A stretch of 64,000 nt of DNA from positions 1,240,001 to 1,304,000 of the forward strand of contig NC_084929.1 of assembly GCF_958298935.1 (NCBI RefSeq). The letters run 5' to 3'. This DNA is from Phragmites australis (taxonomy: Eukaryota; Streptophyta; Magnoliopsida; Poales; Poaceae). Positions 45,029 to 55,476 of this stretch are shown here, one piece after another (position 1 is the first letter of the stretch; each line of letters opens with the position of its first letter). The translations under genes and the position numbers were made by a program. The notes below the pieces were generated by a model. That model did no database searches. It was not told where the DNA came from and saw only the letters and a list, made by a program, of their open reading frames with translations.

Positions 45029-47927
45029 TGTCACACCCGGTTTTAAACGAAACAAACCAGATGTATTCCACATGTATGCCAGGATCAAGTTTTTCATACA
45101 TGTAGCGACATCATTAGTGATAACATAAACTGTGTCTTAAATAACGTAAACATTCCTTACAAAAGAACTCGAAGGTCTGAAAGAAAATACTAAGAAATTT
45201 TCAAACGGCAGCGGAACTTCCATCCGTCCACAGGCGTTGTCCAGGGGAAACATCAGCCTAGAATATGGCCTTCAATCGATGCCTCCTTCCTTCTAGAATT
45301 CAGCTTCATCGTCCGGAAAATCCTCGAAAGCTTCACCTTCTGAGCAGCATCCGGAAGTTGGGAGAAGGCAAGCGTGAGTACACAGAGTACTCAGCAAGTG
45401 GGGGGGAAAGTATGACATGCAGGCTAATGACAAGGAAAAGTTGACTTGGGGATTACTGCGACTATGCCCAACTAAACCAGACTCAAATAATCTAGCAACC
45501 TATTTACTAGATTATATTCCAACAAATAAAGAACATAGCTCATCGAATTCCATCCAACTACCAGACTCACCAGATATCCCATATCCGGCTACCGACTCAT
45601 CGGGAGTACCACCACCCGACTACCCAAACCAACCCTTAAGATTACCATCTAATCATAAAGAAGTCCAAGCCGCTTTTGACCATTAGCACGGCTGATCGAT
45701 CAGTTTATTTACTCTGCAGAGTTTGCACACTTTACCCATGAGTCGTGATTCTCGTTTTGCCTTACACTTCCGGGGTGTAGAGTCAGGGTCTCACTACAAG
45801 GCTGTTACAAAGTACCTCCACATCTATAAGCACCCACTAAGGTTTCACCGCTAACAGGGATTCCATCCACTGCAGAGGCCCCCTCTTGTGCCACTTAACC
45901 GACCATTGGTGCATACAGAATGTGAAGGGCACTAATTACTTAGCCAGACCGTACCCATATAGGCCTTATAGTTGTGCTGTTATGCCGGGTTACAGGCTCC
46001 AAGAACCGGTCCTTAGGATCCCACACAAGAACATACACAATCCCTGCTGTGTAGCTCCACCACATACTAGTCATCTAGTTGGGATCCCTGATTCAAGTTA
46101 CTACAAGATTATCATTCCCCAAAGACTTGTTTCATAGGCATTAGTCAACATTCATAATTATTCTAATCCCTGACTGCACTAGCATGACTACCCTTTTCAT
46201 GTCCCAAGACCCAAAAGAGGCTACAAGGAATGATCACACGAATTCTAGTAGAACCCTATTCATGGGATTTCATAATTGGACAAGTATGCAGCTAAGGAAA
46301 ATAAAACTATAATGACCTATAGTGGAATCAAAGTGATCAAGAACACTTGCCTTCGAAAGTAGGCTGCTCAAAGTCTTCAAAAGCTTTGTCCTGAACACTG
46401 ACACTCTGCTCAACTCCTAAAGACAAAGCACACACCGGAAAGGAACAAATAAACAGCTAAATACAACACACTAAATAGGAGCAATTAACTCTAAAAATGC
46501 TATTAAAGGAAAGTACACGCTGCTATGATCTCAGGAGCGCGAAAATCACCTAAATCGGAGTTCGTATGAAAAAGTTACGCTAGTTTTACTCTACAGGGGC
46601 TTTTCTGAAAGATTGCAGGGACTAAGTTGTGAAAACAGAAAGTTCTAGGGGCTTATGAGCAAAGTTCAGGGACCTATCACTAATTATCCTAAAGTTCAGG
46701 GGTCTAAATGCAATTATCCTAAAGTTCAGGGGCCTAATTGCATAAAATAGAACTATGTAAGGTCTTTTTTGTGAAAACAGTAAAGTCTAAGTGTCTATCT
46801 GCAAGTTTACCTAATTTCAAAGAATAACTTAATTTATTTTTATACTGAAAACCCTATTTATTGCGCAATGCTGACGTCACTGGCTGACATGACGGCTGAC
46901 TGGGCTCCAGGGCTGACATGGCTTTGCCACGTAGGACAGGAATGCCCACATGGCGCGCTGATGTGGCTTGACTTGCTGACTGTATTAAAGGGGACACGCG
47001 GCGGCTTCCTATTGGTTTGCGAAAGGGTACGAGGCTTTCTAATCTGGGGCGCTCATCTCGGATTGGACGGGCGAGGTTGATCGGGGGGGGGGGGGGGGGA
47101 ACAGAGCCAACGGCGACGGAGGACGGCCGCGCCGCCTCAAGCTTCGCCGGAATCTCGCCGGAGACGCTCTAGAACGCGCTACGGGCTACCATTCTCTACC
47201 GGAAATGGCACAAAAGGACGGGGAGTCTCACCGAGAGCTTGTCGACGACCGGGGAGGTCTCGATGGTGGTCGGCGACGGAAATGGCAGTCGGCGGCGGTC
47301 GGAACTCGGCGGAAACTCAGCTGCGACGATGGGACGGTGCAATTGAAGGTCGAAACAGCTTCCTGGGAGGCACGTGGAGACAGAGAGGGCATCAATTGAC
47401 CGCGGGGATGAACGGAGTTGGCTAGCAACGACGAAGGGGCGGCGGAGCTTACCGGCGATCGGTGCAAGCACTGTTCCGGCGGCGGAGGGGCTTCAGCGAG
47501 CGGTGAAATGGATTCCCCACGCTTCGACGATGTTGGCGGTGTGCTCAGACGCGGCGGGAACGGCTCGGGCGCGGCGGATTGCTCGGTGAGCTCGGCGGCG
47601 GTGGCGTTCGGTTTCTCGGTGTTCACAGTGAGATGGGGAGCGAGATGGCGGCGCTGCGGGGCTAAATAGGCGGGGGCGCGTGCGCAACCAAATGCGTGGA
47701 CGTGGGCGCGTGGGGCGGAGCGTGGCGGCGAAAGCGGAGTGCGGGTGCGTGGCGGTTGCGGGAGCAGCACAGATGCGAGCGCGGGCGTGGCGCGGTGGAG
47801 AAGAAGGCGCCGACAGGTGGGGTCTGGGTGTCGGCGGGAGAGCGCGGAGGTTGGGCCGGGCTGCACTGCGCGATCTGGGCCGAATTCGGATGATTGGGCT
47901 GGGCCGCGCAAAAGATCGAGCGTCACA
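45029..47927 (-). mobile_element. Complete 3' LTR of Tekay element X
   Basis: 2899 bp, G run of 17. This is the copy still attached to its own pol. It carries private changes (46533, 47399, 47532, 47824) not shared with copies 1 and 2. Confidence 0.9.
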
Positions 47928-49320
47928 ATCCTACCCCCTTAGGATGAATCTCATCCTCGAGATTCGGAAAGATCGGGAAAAAGGCCGGGAAACTCTGCTT
48001 TAAGATCATCTTCTCTTTCCCTGGTGGCTTCTGCTTCCGAGTGATGTTTTCACTGTACTTTACACATACGGAGCCTTTTGTTCCGGGTAACACGTTCAGA
48101 TATTTCTAGAATCTTGACAGGGTATTCTGAATAGGACATATCCTCTTGAATATTCAGCTCCTCCGGGACTCTCAGGCATTTCTTCAGTTGCGAGATATGA
48201 AAGACATTGTGCACACCAGAGAGCTGGGGTGGTAGATTCAGTTGATAGGCCACTTCCCCTCTCCTTTCCAATATCTGGAATGGTCCAATGTATCGGGGTG
48301 CTAGTTTACCCTTGACTTTGAATTTGCGAAGACCTCTGATCGGGGATACCTTGAGATACACGAAGTCTCTAACTTCAAAGGTCATCTCTCGACATCAATT
48401 GTCGACATAACTCTTCTGCCTAGATTGTGCGGTCCGCAAATTGTCCCGAATCTCCTGCACTTGCCTTTCTGCATCCCTTAAGACCTCTGGGCCAAACACT
48501 TGGCTCTCTCCAGTTTGATTCCAGAATAGTGGGGTCCTGCACTTTCATCCGTATAGTGCCTCAAAAGGGGCCATCTTCAGGCTGGCTTGGTAACTATTCT
48601 TATATGAGAACTCTACATAAGGGAGGTTCTTATCCCAACTCTTTCCGTTCTTTAAGGCACATGCTCTCACCATATCCTCTAGAATCTGGTTGGTTCTTTC
48701 TGTCTGCCCATCAGTCTGCGGGTGGTAAGCAGAGCTAAAGTTCAATCTGGTGTCCATAGACTCATGCAGTCGTTGCCAAAATCGTGATGTGAACTGGGTA
48801 CCACGATCAGATACTATCCTTTTGGGTACTCCATGCAAACACACAATCCTAGACATGTACAATTCTACGAGCTTTTGTCCCTTGTATGTCTCCTTGACTG
48901 GTATAAAGCGAGCGACTTTTGTTAGCCGATCTACTATGACCCATATAGATTCGTAACCGGATTGGGTTCGGGGTAATCCCACTATAAAATCCATACCGAT
49001 TTCTTCCCATTTCAGCTCAGGTACTCTTAATGGTTGGAGTAATCCGGCAGGTCTCTGATGTTCAGCTTTGACTTGCTGGCAGGTGTCACACAGGGCCACA
49101 TATTCTGCTACTTCACGTTTCTTTCCGTACCACCAATATTGATCCTTGAGATCCTGGTACATCTTAGTGCTTCCCGGGTGAATGGAATAAGCTGAGTCAT
49201 GGGCTTCTCTTAGAATTGTTTCTCGAATAGTTTTGACATTCGGAACACATATCTTTTTCTTGTACCACACCACTCCCTGCTAATCTTTCGTGAATCCTGG
49301 GGCCTTGTCCTTTTAATGAG
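47928..49320 (-). pseudogene. Tekay X integrase with chromodomain start
   Basis: The minus strand reads zinc finger (HDSAYSIHPG, CDTCQQV), catalytic MDFIVG, SDRGTQF and QTERTNQILE, all intact, in an open frame 48545-49273. A stop after EALYG, another near 48410, and TGA in the chromodomain (KVQ*) kill the gene. It provides the reference state for the residues lost in Y. Upstream, RNase H and most of RT are deleted at about 49335. Confidence 0.9.
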
Positions 49321-50366
49321 CTGTTTGATCTCCCCAGGGTGAAGTACTAGGATGAATAAACCCCTTATCTAATAGCTCTTGAATTTGCTCCTTGAGCTCG
49401 GCCAATTGATTGGCATCCATACGGTATGGCCTTTTATATATAGGAGCGGTGGCAGGTACTAATTCAATAACAAACTCGATGTCTCGATCTGGCGGCATAC
49501 CTGGCAGTTCCTCGGGGAAGACATCCGGAAATTCATTAACTATCCTGACTTCTTCCACCGCCTTGGCTTGGTTGAGCTTTACATTTCCTCCAGGTTCCGA
49601 TGTGGCCTTGAACTCCACCTTGGTGCCACATGTGTGTGTTAACTGAACTGTCTTGGTGGCACAGCCTATTACTCCATTGAACTTGGCTAGCCAATCCATC
49701 CACAAAATGATGTCTATCCCTTTTGATTCCAGGATGATAAGGTTCGTAGGAAACTCTACCCCTTCTATGGCCAGGCTTAACTAACATGTCTCAATTCCAT
49801 TTCTCCTCCTGGAGAACTAACTAACAATCGGCTTTTCATTACGGCTATCGACAGATTGTGTTTTTCTACGAACTTAGTTGATACAAAAGAGTGTGTGGCT
49901 CCAAAATCGAATAAAACTGTAGCAGGGTGGAAGTTGGCGGGAAACATACCAAGCACCACATCTGGGGAGTCTTGAGCATCCTCCGCAGCGACGTGGTTGA
50001 CTCGCCCACTTATGAAGTTCTGACGAGGTTGCTGCTGTGGCTGACCTCCAGGCGATTCTGCTGCTGTTGGTTGGCTTGACCCTGCCGCTTTTTGGGGCAC
50101 CTATTAGCGAGATGCCCAAAGTTCCCACAACTGAAGCACGGGCTGATAGTACTGGTTCCCTGGCCAGTGTGGCCCTGCTGCTGCTGATTCTGGTTCACCG
50201 GGCGTGAGGCCTGACTGGTTGAGCGTTGCTGCTGCTGGAACTGCTGCCTTGGCTGATTGAAGGTCCCTGCAGCCTGGTTAGGTGCTCTCTGTTGCTAGTT
50301 CTGGCCAGACTGACGGTGCACCTGTCCTGGAGGGGGTGGGTTGAAGCGGGGACGGACGTTGCTGCC
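49321..50366 (-). pseudogene. Tekay X protease, RT start and gag knuckle fragments
   Basis: RT N-terminus ([31 protein letters not shown]) joins integrase sequence at about 49335. The protease active site reads DFGATHSF, with Phe for the Ser of DSGA. The knuckle CFSCGNFGHLANRC keeps its His. A small deletion near 49783 and frameshifts break the frame. Gag sequence ends at about 50366, where a piece of LTR follows. Confidence 0.85.
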
Positions 50367-50753
50367 AGGGAGGTCTCGGCGGTGGTCGGCGACGGAAATG
50401 GCGGTCGGCGGCGGTCAGAACTCGGCGGAAACTTAGTTGCGACGACGGGACGGCGCAATTGAAGGTCGGAACAGCTTCCTGGGTGGCACGTGGAGACAGA
50501 GAGGGCATCAATTGACCGTGGGGATGAACGGAGTTGGCTGGCAACGACGAAGGGGCGGCAGAGCTTACCGGTGATCGGTGCGAGCACTGTTCCGGTGGCG
50601 GAGGGGCTTCGGCGAGCGGTGAAATGGATTCCCCATGCTTCGGCGATGCTGGCGGTGTGCTCAGACGCGGCGTGAACAGCTCGGGCGCGGCGGATTGCTC
50701 GGCGAGCTTGACGGCGGCAGCGTTCGGTTTCTCGATGTTCACGGTGAGATGGG
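50367..50753 (-). mobile_element. Remnant of the other LTR of Tekay X
   Basis: Matches the interior of the Tekay LTR (about 7872-8260 in copy 1) in the same orientation. Both LTR ends, the primer site and most of gag are lost, so X has no readable TSD. The open frame here (50195-50938, minus) is compositional. Confidence 0.8.
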
Positions 50754-51111
50754 AACGACGCGGGGGCTGTTCCGTGAAGGATGACGGAATCGGCCCTTTG
50801 AGGCTCGGCTCTGTTCGCTAGTTGTCTGCCTTCGGCTTTGAGATCCACGCGCTCAGACACATGTTGTGAATCCGACCGGTGCTGTGCTGCAGGTGGAGAA
50901 TTCTTCTTCGTGGCTACGGTGGCGGCGGCCGTGAACACTGAGAGCCATCAAAAATTTTCCACCTTAGCCCCTTATGTTCACTGAGAGTTCAGTTCACCCG
51001 TGTAGTCAAGTCAGTCGTTCATCGACTGCCTGTCAGTGTCCCTCACTTTGTGAATTTTCCTCGAAACTTCGTAAGCCCCAACTCTGATCACTCCACTCTT
51101 CATCTCCTTCC
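50754..51111. other. Region upstream of the DUF247 gene
   Basis: 358 bp not matching the repeats in this window. No gene recognised. It probably includes the promoter of the downstream gene. Confidence 0.45.
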
Positions 51112-51118
51112 TATATAT
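51112..51118 (+). promoter_or_regulatory. TATA box of the DUF247 gene
   Basis: TATATAT, 109 bp upstream of the chosen ATG. RNA would start near 51142. This argues against the in-frame ATGs at 51050 and 51131. A 15-codon upstream ORF (51141-51188) begins right at the expected start site. Confidence 0.55.
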
Positions 51119-51220
51119 GCGTATGCGGGCATGCATCTTCATGGCTCTATCTTGCCGGAAGATTCAGATCACAAACCCGAAGATTTAGCTAGCCTCCTCC
51201 TCCTCCTATTAAGCCCGGCC

Positions 51221-52558
51221 ATGTCAGAGACACGAGAGGAGTCTTGCTCTAGCATACCATCTTCCTCTTCCATGATTTTCGTTCCGTTATCGCTCCGTTA
51301 TCCGTACAACGCGGCAGTCAGCAGCAGCAGTGCCACCACCATCCAGAGGCTCCGTGCAAACCTGCGGCAAAAGTTTCCGTGCAACCTCACCCACCCGACC
51401 GCCGTGTCCGTAGGCCCCTACCACCATGGCAAGCCCCGCCTCGAGGAGATGGAGGCGGCCAAGCGCGCCGCCCTGGAGGAGTTTTGCCGGGTGGCGAGCC
51501 GGCCCCGTGATGTGGTCCGAGGAAAGATCGTCTCTTTGGCGGGAGCCGCCCGCAGGTGCTACGCCGACGACCGCAAGCTCGCTCGTATGGACGACGGTTG
51601 CTTCGCCGACATTATGCTTTCGGACGGCTGCTTCCTGCTGCAGTTCATGGCCTCCATGTGCCCCGACAACCCCGACGCTCCGCCGGAGGCGGACCCACTA
51701 ATGTCCAGGGCCGAGGTGCACACCCACGTTGACGCCATCGCGCGTGACATCCTGCTGCTCGAGAACCAGGTCCCCTGGCTCGTGCTCGAGGCCCTCATGG
51801 AGTTCAGTCCTCATGTGCCAGTGGACAAGTTCCTCGCTCTGATGGCGTCCGCCTTCGATGTCGGCAACAACCCAACCCAGCAGGCTCTGGCCGGAGAGAC
51901 AGAACATGACCAGCCGCCGCCACCGCATCTCCTCGGCTTCTTCCACCGCCGTCAGGTGGGCGCGGCGCGCACCCAGAGCCTCCGCGTCCCGAGCCTCTCT
52001 TCCGTGTCCAGCACCGCGGTGGAGCTCGCCGAGATGGGCGTGAAGCTGACCGTCACCAAGACCAAAAAATTCGGGGACATGACCATGTCCAAGCGCCGTC
52101 ACAGCCTCGGCCTCTTCGGCGAGCTCTCCCTGGCGCCGGTGGTCCTGAACGATCTGACCGCGTGCTGGCTCCTCAACATGGCGGCGCACGAGGCATGCCT
52201 GGGCGCGACGCGCGCCGACAACTTCGCCGTCAGCTCCTACGTCTCCGTCGTGGCACTCCTCGTGAACAGGCCCGAGGACGTGCAGGAGCTGCGCGGCAAG
52301 GGCATCATCGTTAGCGCGCTCAGCGACAGGCAGACGCTGCGATTCTTCAAGAAGCTCGCCAGGGAGCTGCGCGTCGGCCACCGCTACTACGACGTCTTCG
52401 AGCGCCTCGAGGAGTACAGGCGGGAGAGGTGGGTGTGGATCGCCGTGCACAGGTTCCTGTACAAGAACGCCAAGACCATCGTCGCCGTGCTCTCCGTCGT
52501 CGGTGTGCTCGCGGGGCTCTTCAAGACCATCCTCTCTCTCAAGCAGCCCCAGCGGTAA
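51221..52558 (+). CDS. DUF247 family protein, intronless
   Basis: 445 residues from ATG 51221 (MSETRE), chosen from the TATA position; the frame is open further upstream. Family signatures in order: SVGPYHHGK, CYADDRKLARMDDGCF, MLSDGCFLLQFM, IARDILLLENQVPWLVLEAL, TAVELAEMGVKL, LAPVVLNDLTACWLLNMAAHE, EDVQELRGKGII. The C-terminus has one hydrophobic segment (TIVAVLSVVGVLAGLFKTIL), as in DUF247 proteins predicted to be membrane-anchored. High GC, as in many grass single-exon genes. Two family members at the S and Z loci of grasses act in pollen self-incompatibility, but most of this large family has no known role and nothing here links it to those loci. It is the only intact host gene seen. Confidence 0.93.
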   Translation: MSETREESCSSIPSSSSMIFVPLSLRYPYNAAVSSSSATTIQRLRANLRQKFPCNLTHPTAVSVGPYHHGKPRLEEMEAAKRAALEEFCRVASRPRDVVRGKIVSLAGAARRCYADDRKLARMDDGCFADIMLSDGCFLLQFMASMCPDNPDAPPEADPLMSRAEVHTHVDAIARDILLLENQVPWLVLEALMEFSPHVPVDKFLALMASAFDVGNNPTQQALAGETEHDQPPPPHLLGFFHRRQVGAARTQSLRVPSLSSVSSTAVELAEMGVKLTVTKTKKFGDMTMSKRRHSLGLFGELSLAPVVLNDLTACWLLNMAAHEACLGATRADNFAVSSYVSVVALLVNRPEDVQELRGKGIIVSALSDRQTLRFFKKLARELRVGHRYYDVFERLEEYRRERWVWIAVHRFLYKNAKTIVAVLSVVGVLAGLFKTILSLKQPQR

Positions 52559-53318
52559 TCGAGCGAGCCATGGCCATCCGTTGCACTGTTTGTTAATCGT
52601 GCAAGCCCTTCCAATCTGCTATCCTGTCAAGTTAATCGTCCGCTCTTATACCGCGTTTAAGTCTCATAAACAGATCGACGGTAATTCCGATCTGGTTCTT
52701 GTGCGGTTAAAACAAGAACAGAATAATTCGAAATTGTTATTGTTCCGGTCAGTCCTAGTACGTTGCACATTGGTAACTGGTTAAGTTTGAGAAAAAGATG
52801 TTTAAGAAACTGAATGTCTGTAAAGGAGAACTTGTGTCTATTGGGGTAGGGTTACTCTTATTAACGCTAGTCTCTCTAATGTTCCCATATATCAAATATC
52901 CATGTACCTAATGTCTAAGGCCAACTCCAGCGTAGTTCGTATCTAGTGCTACAGTGCAGATACGGACTCCGCACGGCCTGCAAATGCTCTCCAGCGAAGA
53001 CGGTTTTGAGTGATATAGTGATGTGGCCAAAACTCGGAGAGGAGAGAGGAGCGGCATATTTGCCGGAGGAAATGCTCGGCCGTAACACTGTGCGGGGGCC
53101 CACTCGGCAACGCTCCCGCGAGTTCGCGGAATCGGTGTGGTGGAGGCGGAGTGAACGAAGTGGATTGAGCCCTCGTGACTCATGGTGGCCGCACGGTGTG
53201 AGCTCGTCGGAGTCATCCTCACCGGCGATTCCGGCCGGGGTCCACCTCGGGGTTAGCGGTAGAAGATCTAGCGCACAAGGGGCGACTCGATTGAGGGAGC
53301 GTGCAAGTAGGAGGTGGC
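52559..53318. other. DUF247 3' flank with a possible Tourist-like end
   Basis: 52559-52915 is AT-rich 3' flank. At 52916 TAA precedes GGCCAACTCCAGCG, resembling the end of a Harbinger/Tourist MITE with a TAA TSD. No matching opposite end is found before the Tat LTR at 53319, so the element would be truncated or the match chance. No gene seen. Confidence 0.35.
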
Positions 53319-54945
53319 TGTCGGAGGATTAACTCCTGTCGCAGGGATCCTGAGAGACCCCTTTTTAGAGATTCGGGCGGGGGGATGATCCTGAATATGT
53401 TCGCCGGAGAAATAAATGGGTATAAATGTGATGGCCGGTGGGGTGGAGTGACCTTGTGAAGTGTTTTCACAGATGTCTTGTTCTTTGCTGTTGGATTATT
53501 CCAAGCCGAGTTGGAGTCTTTCGTCTTTTATTCTGCCTTAGAGCATGTTTCTGTCATAAAGGGTTCAGTGCCAGTTGGAGTTAGAATTCCTAGCCAGCCA
53601 CAATTGTAGAATGGAACGGAGTAAATGCACCGGCGTTTAGACAGGTTCGAGCCGCACGAGGGCGTAACACCCTACTCCTGTATGGATACTATAAATGCCC
53701 TGAGAAAGTCCCTCAAGGATGTTGCTAGTTACAAGAATATTTATCTATCTTAGAGCCTGGGGCTCCTTGTTCTTCGGTCTGTGTGTAGCCACCGGCTTTG
53801 GGTGCTCTCGATCTTCTCTTCTCTGCTTGTGAGCAATTGTTTCCCCTTTCCTTCTTTCTTTTCTTTTTTCCCACCCTTGAGGAAACGAAGGGTGCCCCTG
53901 GCTGCTTTAAATACCCGTCGGCAGCAGCATGCCCCGAACGGGAGGGGGGCATGAGTTCCGAGACACCATAAATGGAAATGGTGTCATCATTACCTCTGGG
54001 CAAAGTGACCAGGGGTGGAAAATGCGTCCCACGCCCGGTCGTCCGTCACCATAAATGCACTGGCAACGGGCGTCGTGGAGAGGGCCCACCGGGCAGCCAC
54101 AGAGCGGCCCGGCGTGCCCGTCCTGTCTTGTTCCCCTGCCACAGCAGCGCGGCAGATGGAACGCCTCGGCCCTTACGACGTTATCCTGAGACGGGCTGGA
54201 TGGCACGGGATGGGACCCGTGCATTCAATGACCCCACACCCTTCTGTCTGAATGTGGCAGGAACTGACACCGAGTGTGGCGGGAGCAGTTGGAGGTGACA
54301 GGCCACGCGCGCTCTTTAAATGCGGCCTTGGGCCTTTGACTGGCTGACACCTCATCGGTGGGGCCCCTCGGGGGCCACTGTCAGGGGGCTCTCTGGGTCG
54401 TCAGGGAACCGAGTGCTCAGGGGTCACTGTACACCTCCCCGAGCACTCTCTCCCGAGAATGCCCTTTCTTGATCCTCGGGGAACCGAGTGCTCGGGGGTA
54501 CTGTTCACCTCCCCGAGCACTCTCTCCCGGGCACACTTGTACGGATCCTCGGGGGACCGAGTGCTCGGGGGCCGCTACACACAGCCCCGAGCGCTCTCTC
54601 CCGGAACTTCCTTCAGTGGGTCCTCGGCATACTTGGGCGCCCAGGGAGCCACCGCTCGCGGCCCCGGGCACACTTCTCCCGGTACTTAGCCTTCCTGATC
54701 GTCAGGGGACTCGGGTGCTCGGGGGTCACCATACACCTTCCCGAGCACTTTCTTCCCGGCACTTAGACTTCGTGGATCATCGGGAAACTAGGGTACTCTG
54801 GGACCACCGACTGTGGCTCCGAGCGCCCTCTCCCGGAACTTAATCTTTTTTACCTTGCGGAGGAGACTCCGCGGGATGGCGCCATGTGGCGGATTGCTGG
54901 CCTGGCCTCGGGATTCGGGGACCCTCGGTTCCTAATTCACCGACA
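53319..54945 (-). repeat. LTR of a second, older Tat element
   Basis: 1627 bp, TGTCGGAGGATTAACT to TTCACCGACA, clearly related to the 1439-bp LTR but diverged. Same orientation as the intact element (3' LTR on the left). The minus-strand TATTTAAAG at 53905-53913 is a TATA candidate. The left flank is GTGGC; the partner TSD would be outside the window. Units of about 73-74 bp recur at 54446, 54520 and 54594. Confidence 0.88.
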
Positions 54946-55476
54946 GTAGCCCCCGGGCCCATTGGCAGGCAATGGCCCAGAGACTGCGGATGGGCCCTTC
55001 GTCATCAGCGAGGCCGAAGCCAGTACTGACACCACGCGGTGAGCTTTTAGATGGTGGTCCTTCCGGTCCGGGCTTCTGGTACGGCCCAACGGGGAGCCGA
55101 ACGGACGCGCGTCCAACCGACTCCCGAGGCGTGTGATAACGGGACGGGCGGCGCGTGATAACGAGGCAGGCGGCATGCGTGGCAACCGCGTAAATCGAGG
55201 AAAATACGCCTGGCAACTGCTGACACCGCATGGCCTGAGGCAGATTCGTCTGGCGGTTGCGTTGGCCGAGGAAACTGTCCCGCCGAGCACGCCGCGACAG
55301 GCGACGTTTGAATTTCTCTGGGGTCTAAAAGGAGGAGGGGAGCGAACCGCCCCTCTCTTTACGCCATCTTGCGATCAAGCTCTTGCCTTCTTTGCGCTCC
55401 TGAGCCCTAGACTTTTCTTAGGCAATCAGAGCACTCTTCTTCCCCCACCGTCCAGATCATCCCCCACCCTGACGAG
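54946..55476 (+). other. Leader of the second Tat extra ORF
   Basis: Begins GTAGCCCCCGGGCCC, the polypurine-tract motif on the other strand, then a GC-rich stretch and a degenerate TATA (TCTAAAAGG near 55325). It corresponds to 13163-13645. Confidence 0.6.

Larger units (their letters stand above)
42882..48385. repeat. Partial third unit of the array (P3 only)
   Basis: It repeats PIF1, flank, LTR and integrase fragment. At 48385 it continues straight into the rest of the same integrase gene, where units 1 and 2 jump to a truncated LTR. P3 therefore carries the original arrangement, and the array reads P-Q-P-Q-P. Confidence 0.93.

Noticed and set aside
3490..48385. The whole array as a simple assembly duplication
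   Set aside because: The copies differ in substitutions, a 15-bp indel, G-run lengths and one 14.2-kb insertion with its own TSD, and the third copy continues into different sequence. It still deserves a long-read check.
50195..50938. 247-codon minus-strand frame next to DUF247
   Set aside because: It runs across the gag/LTR fusion junction and into unrelated sequence, so it cannot be one gene.
51050..51220. Upstream extension of DUF247 from ATG 51050
   Set aside because: That ATG lies upstream of the TATA box, and the extra 57 residues do not resemble the family.
51221..52558. Calling the gene an S- or Z-locus self-incompatibility determinant
   Set aside because: DUF247 is a large family; no linked S/Z-locus neighbour is seen in the window, so only the family is claimed.
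52916..53318. A complete Tourist MITE
   Set aside because: Only one end (TAA plus GGCCAACTCC) is seen; no inverted partner or second TAA that I could match.
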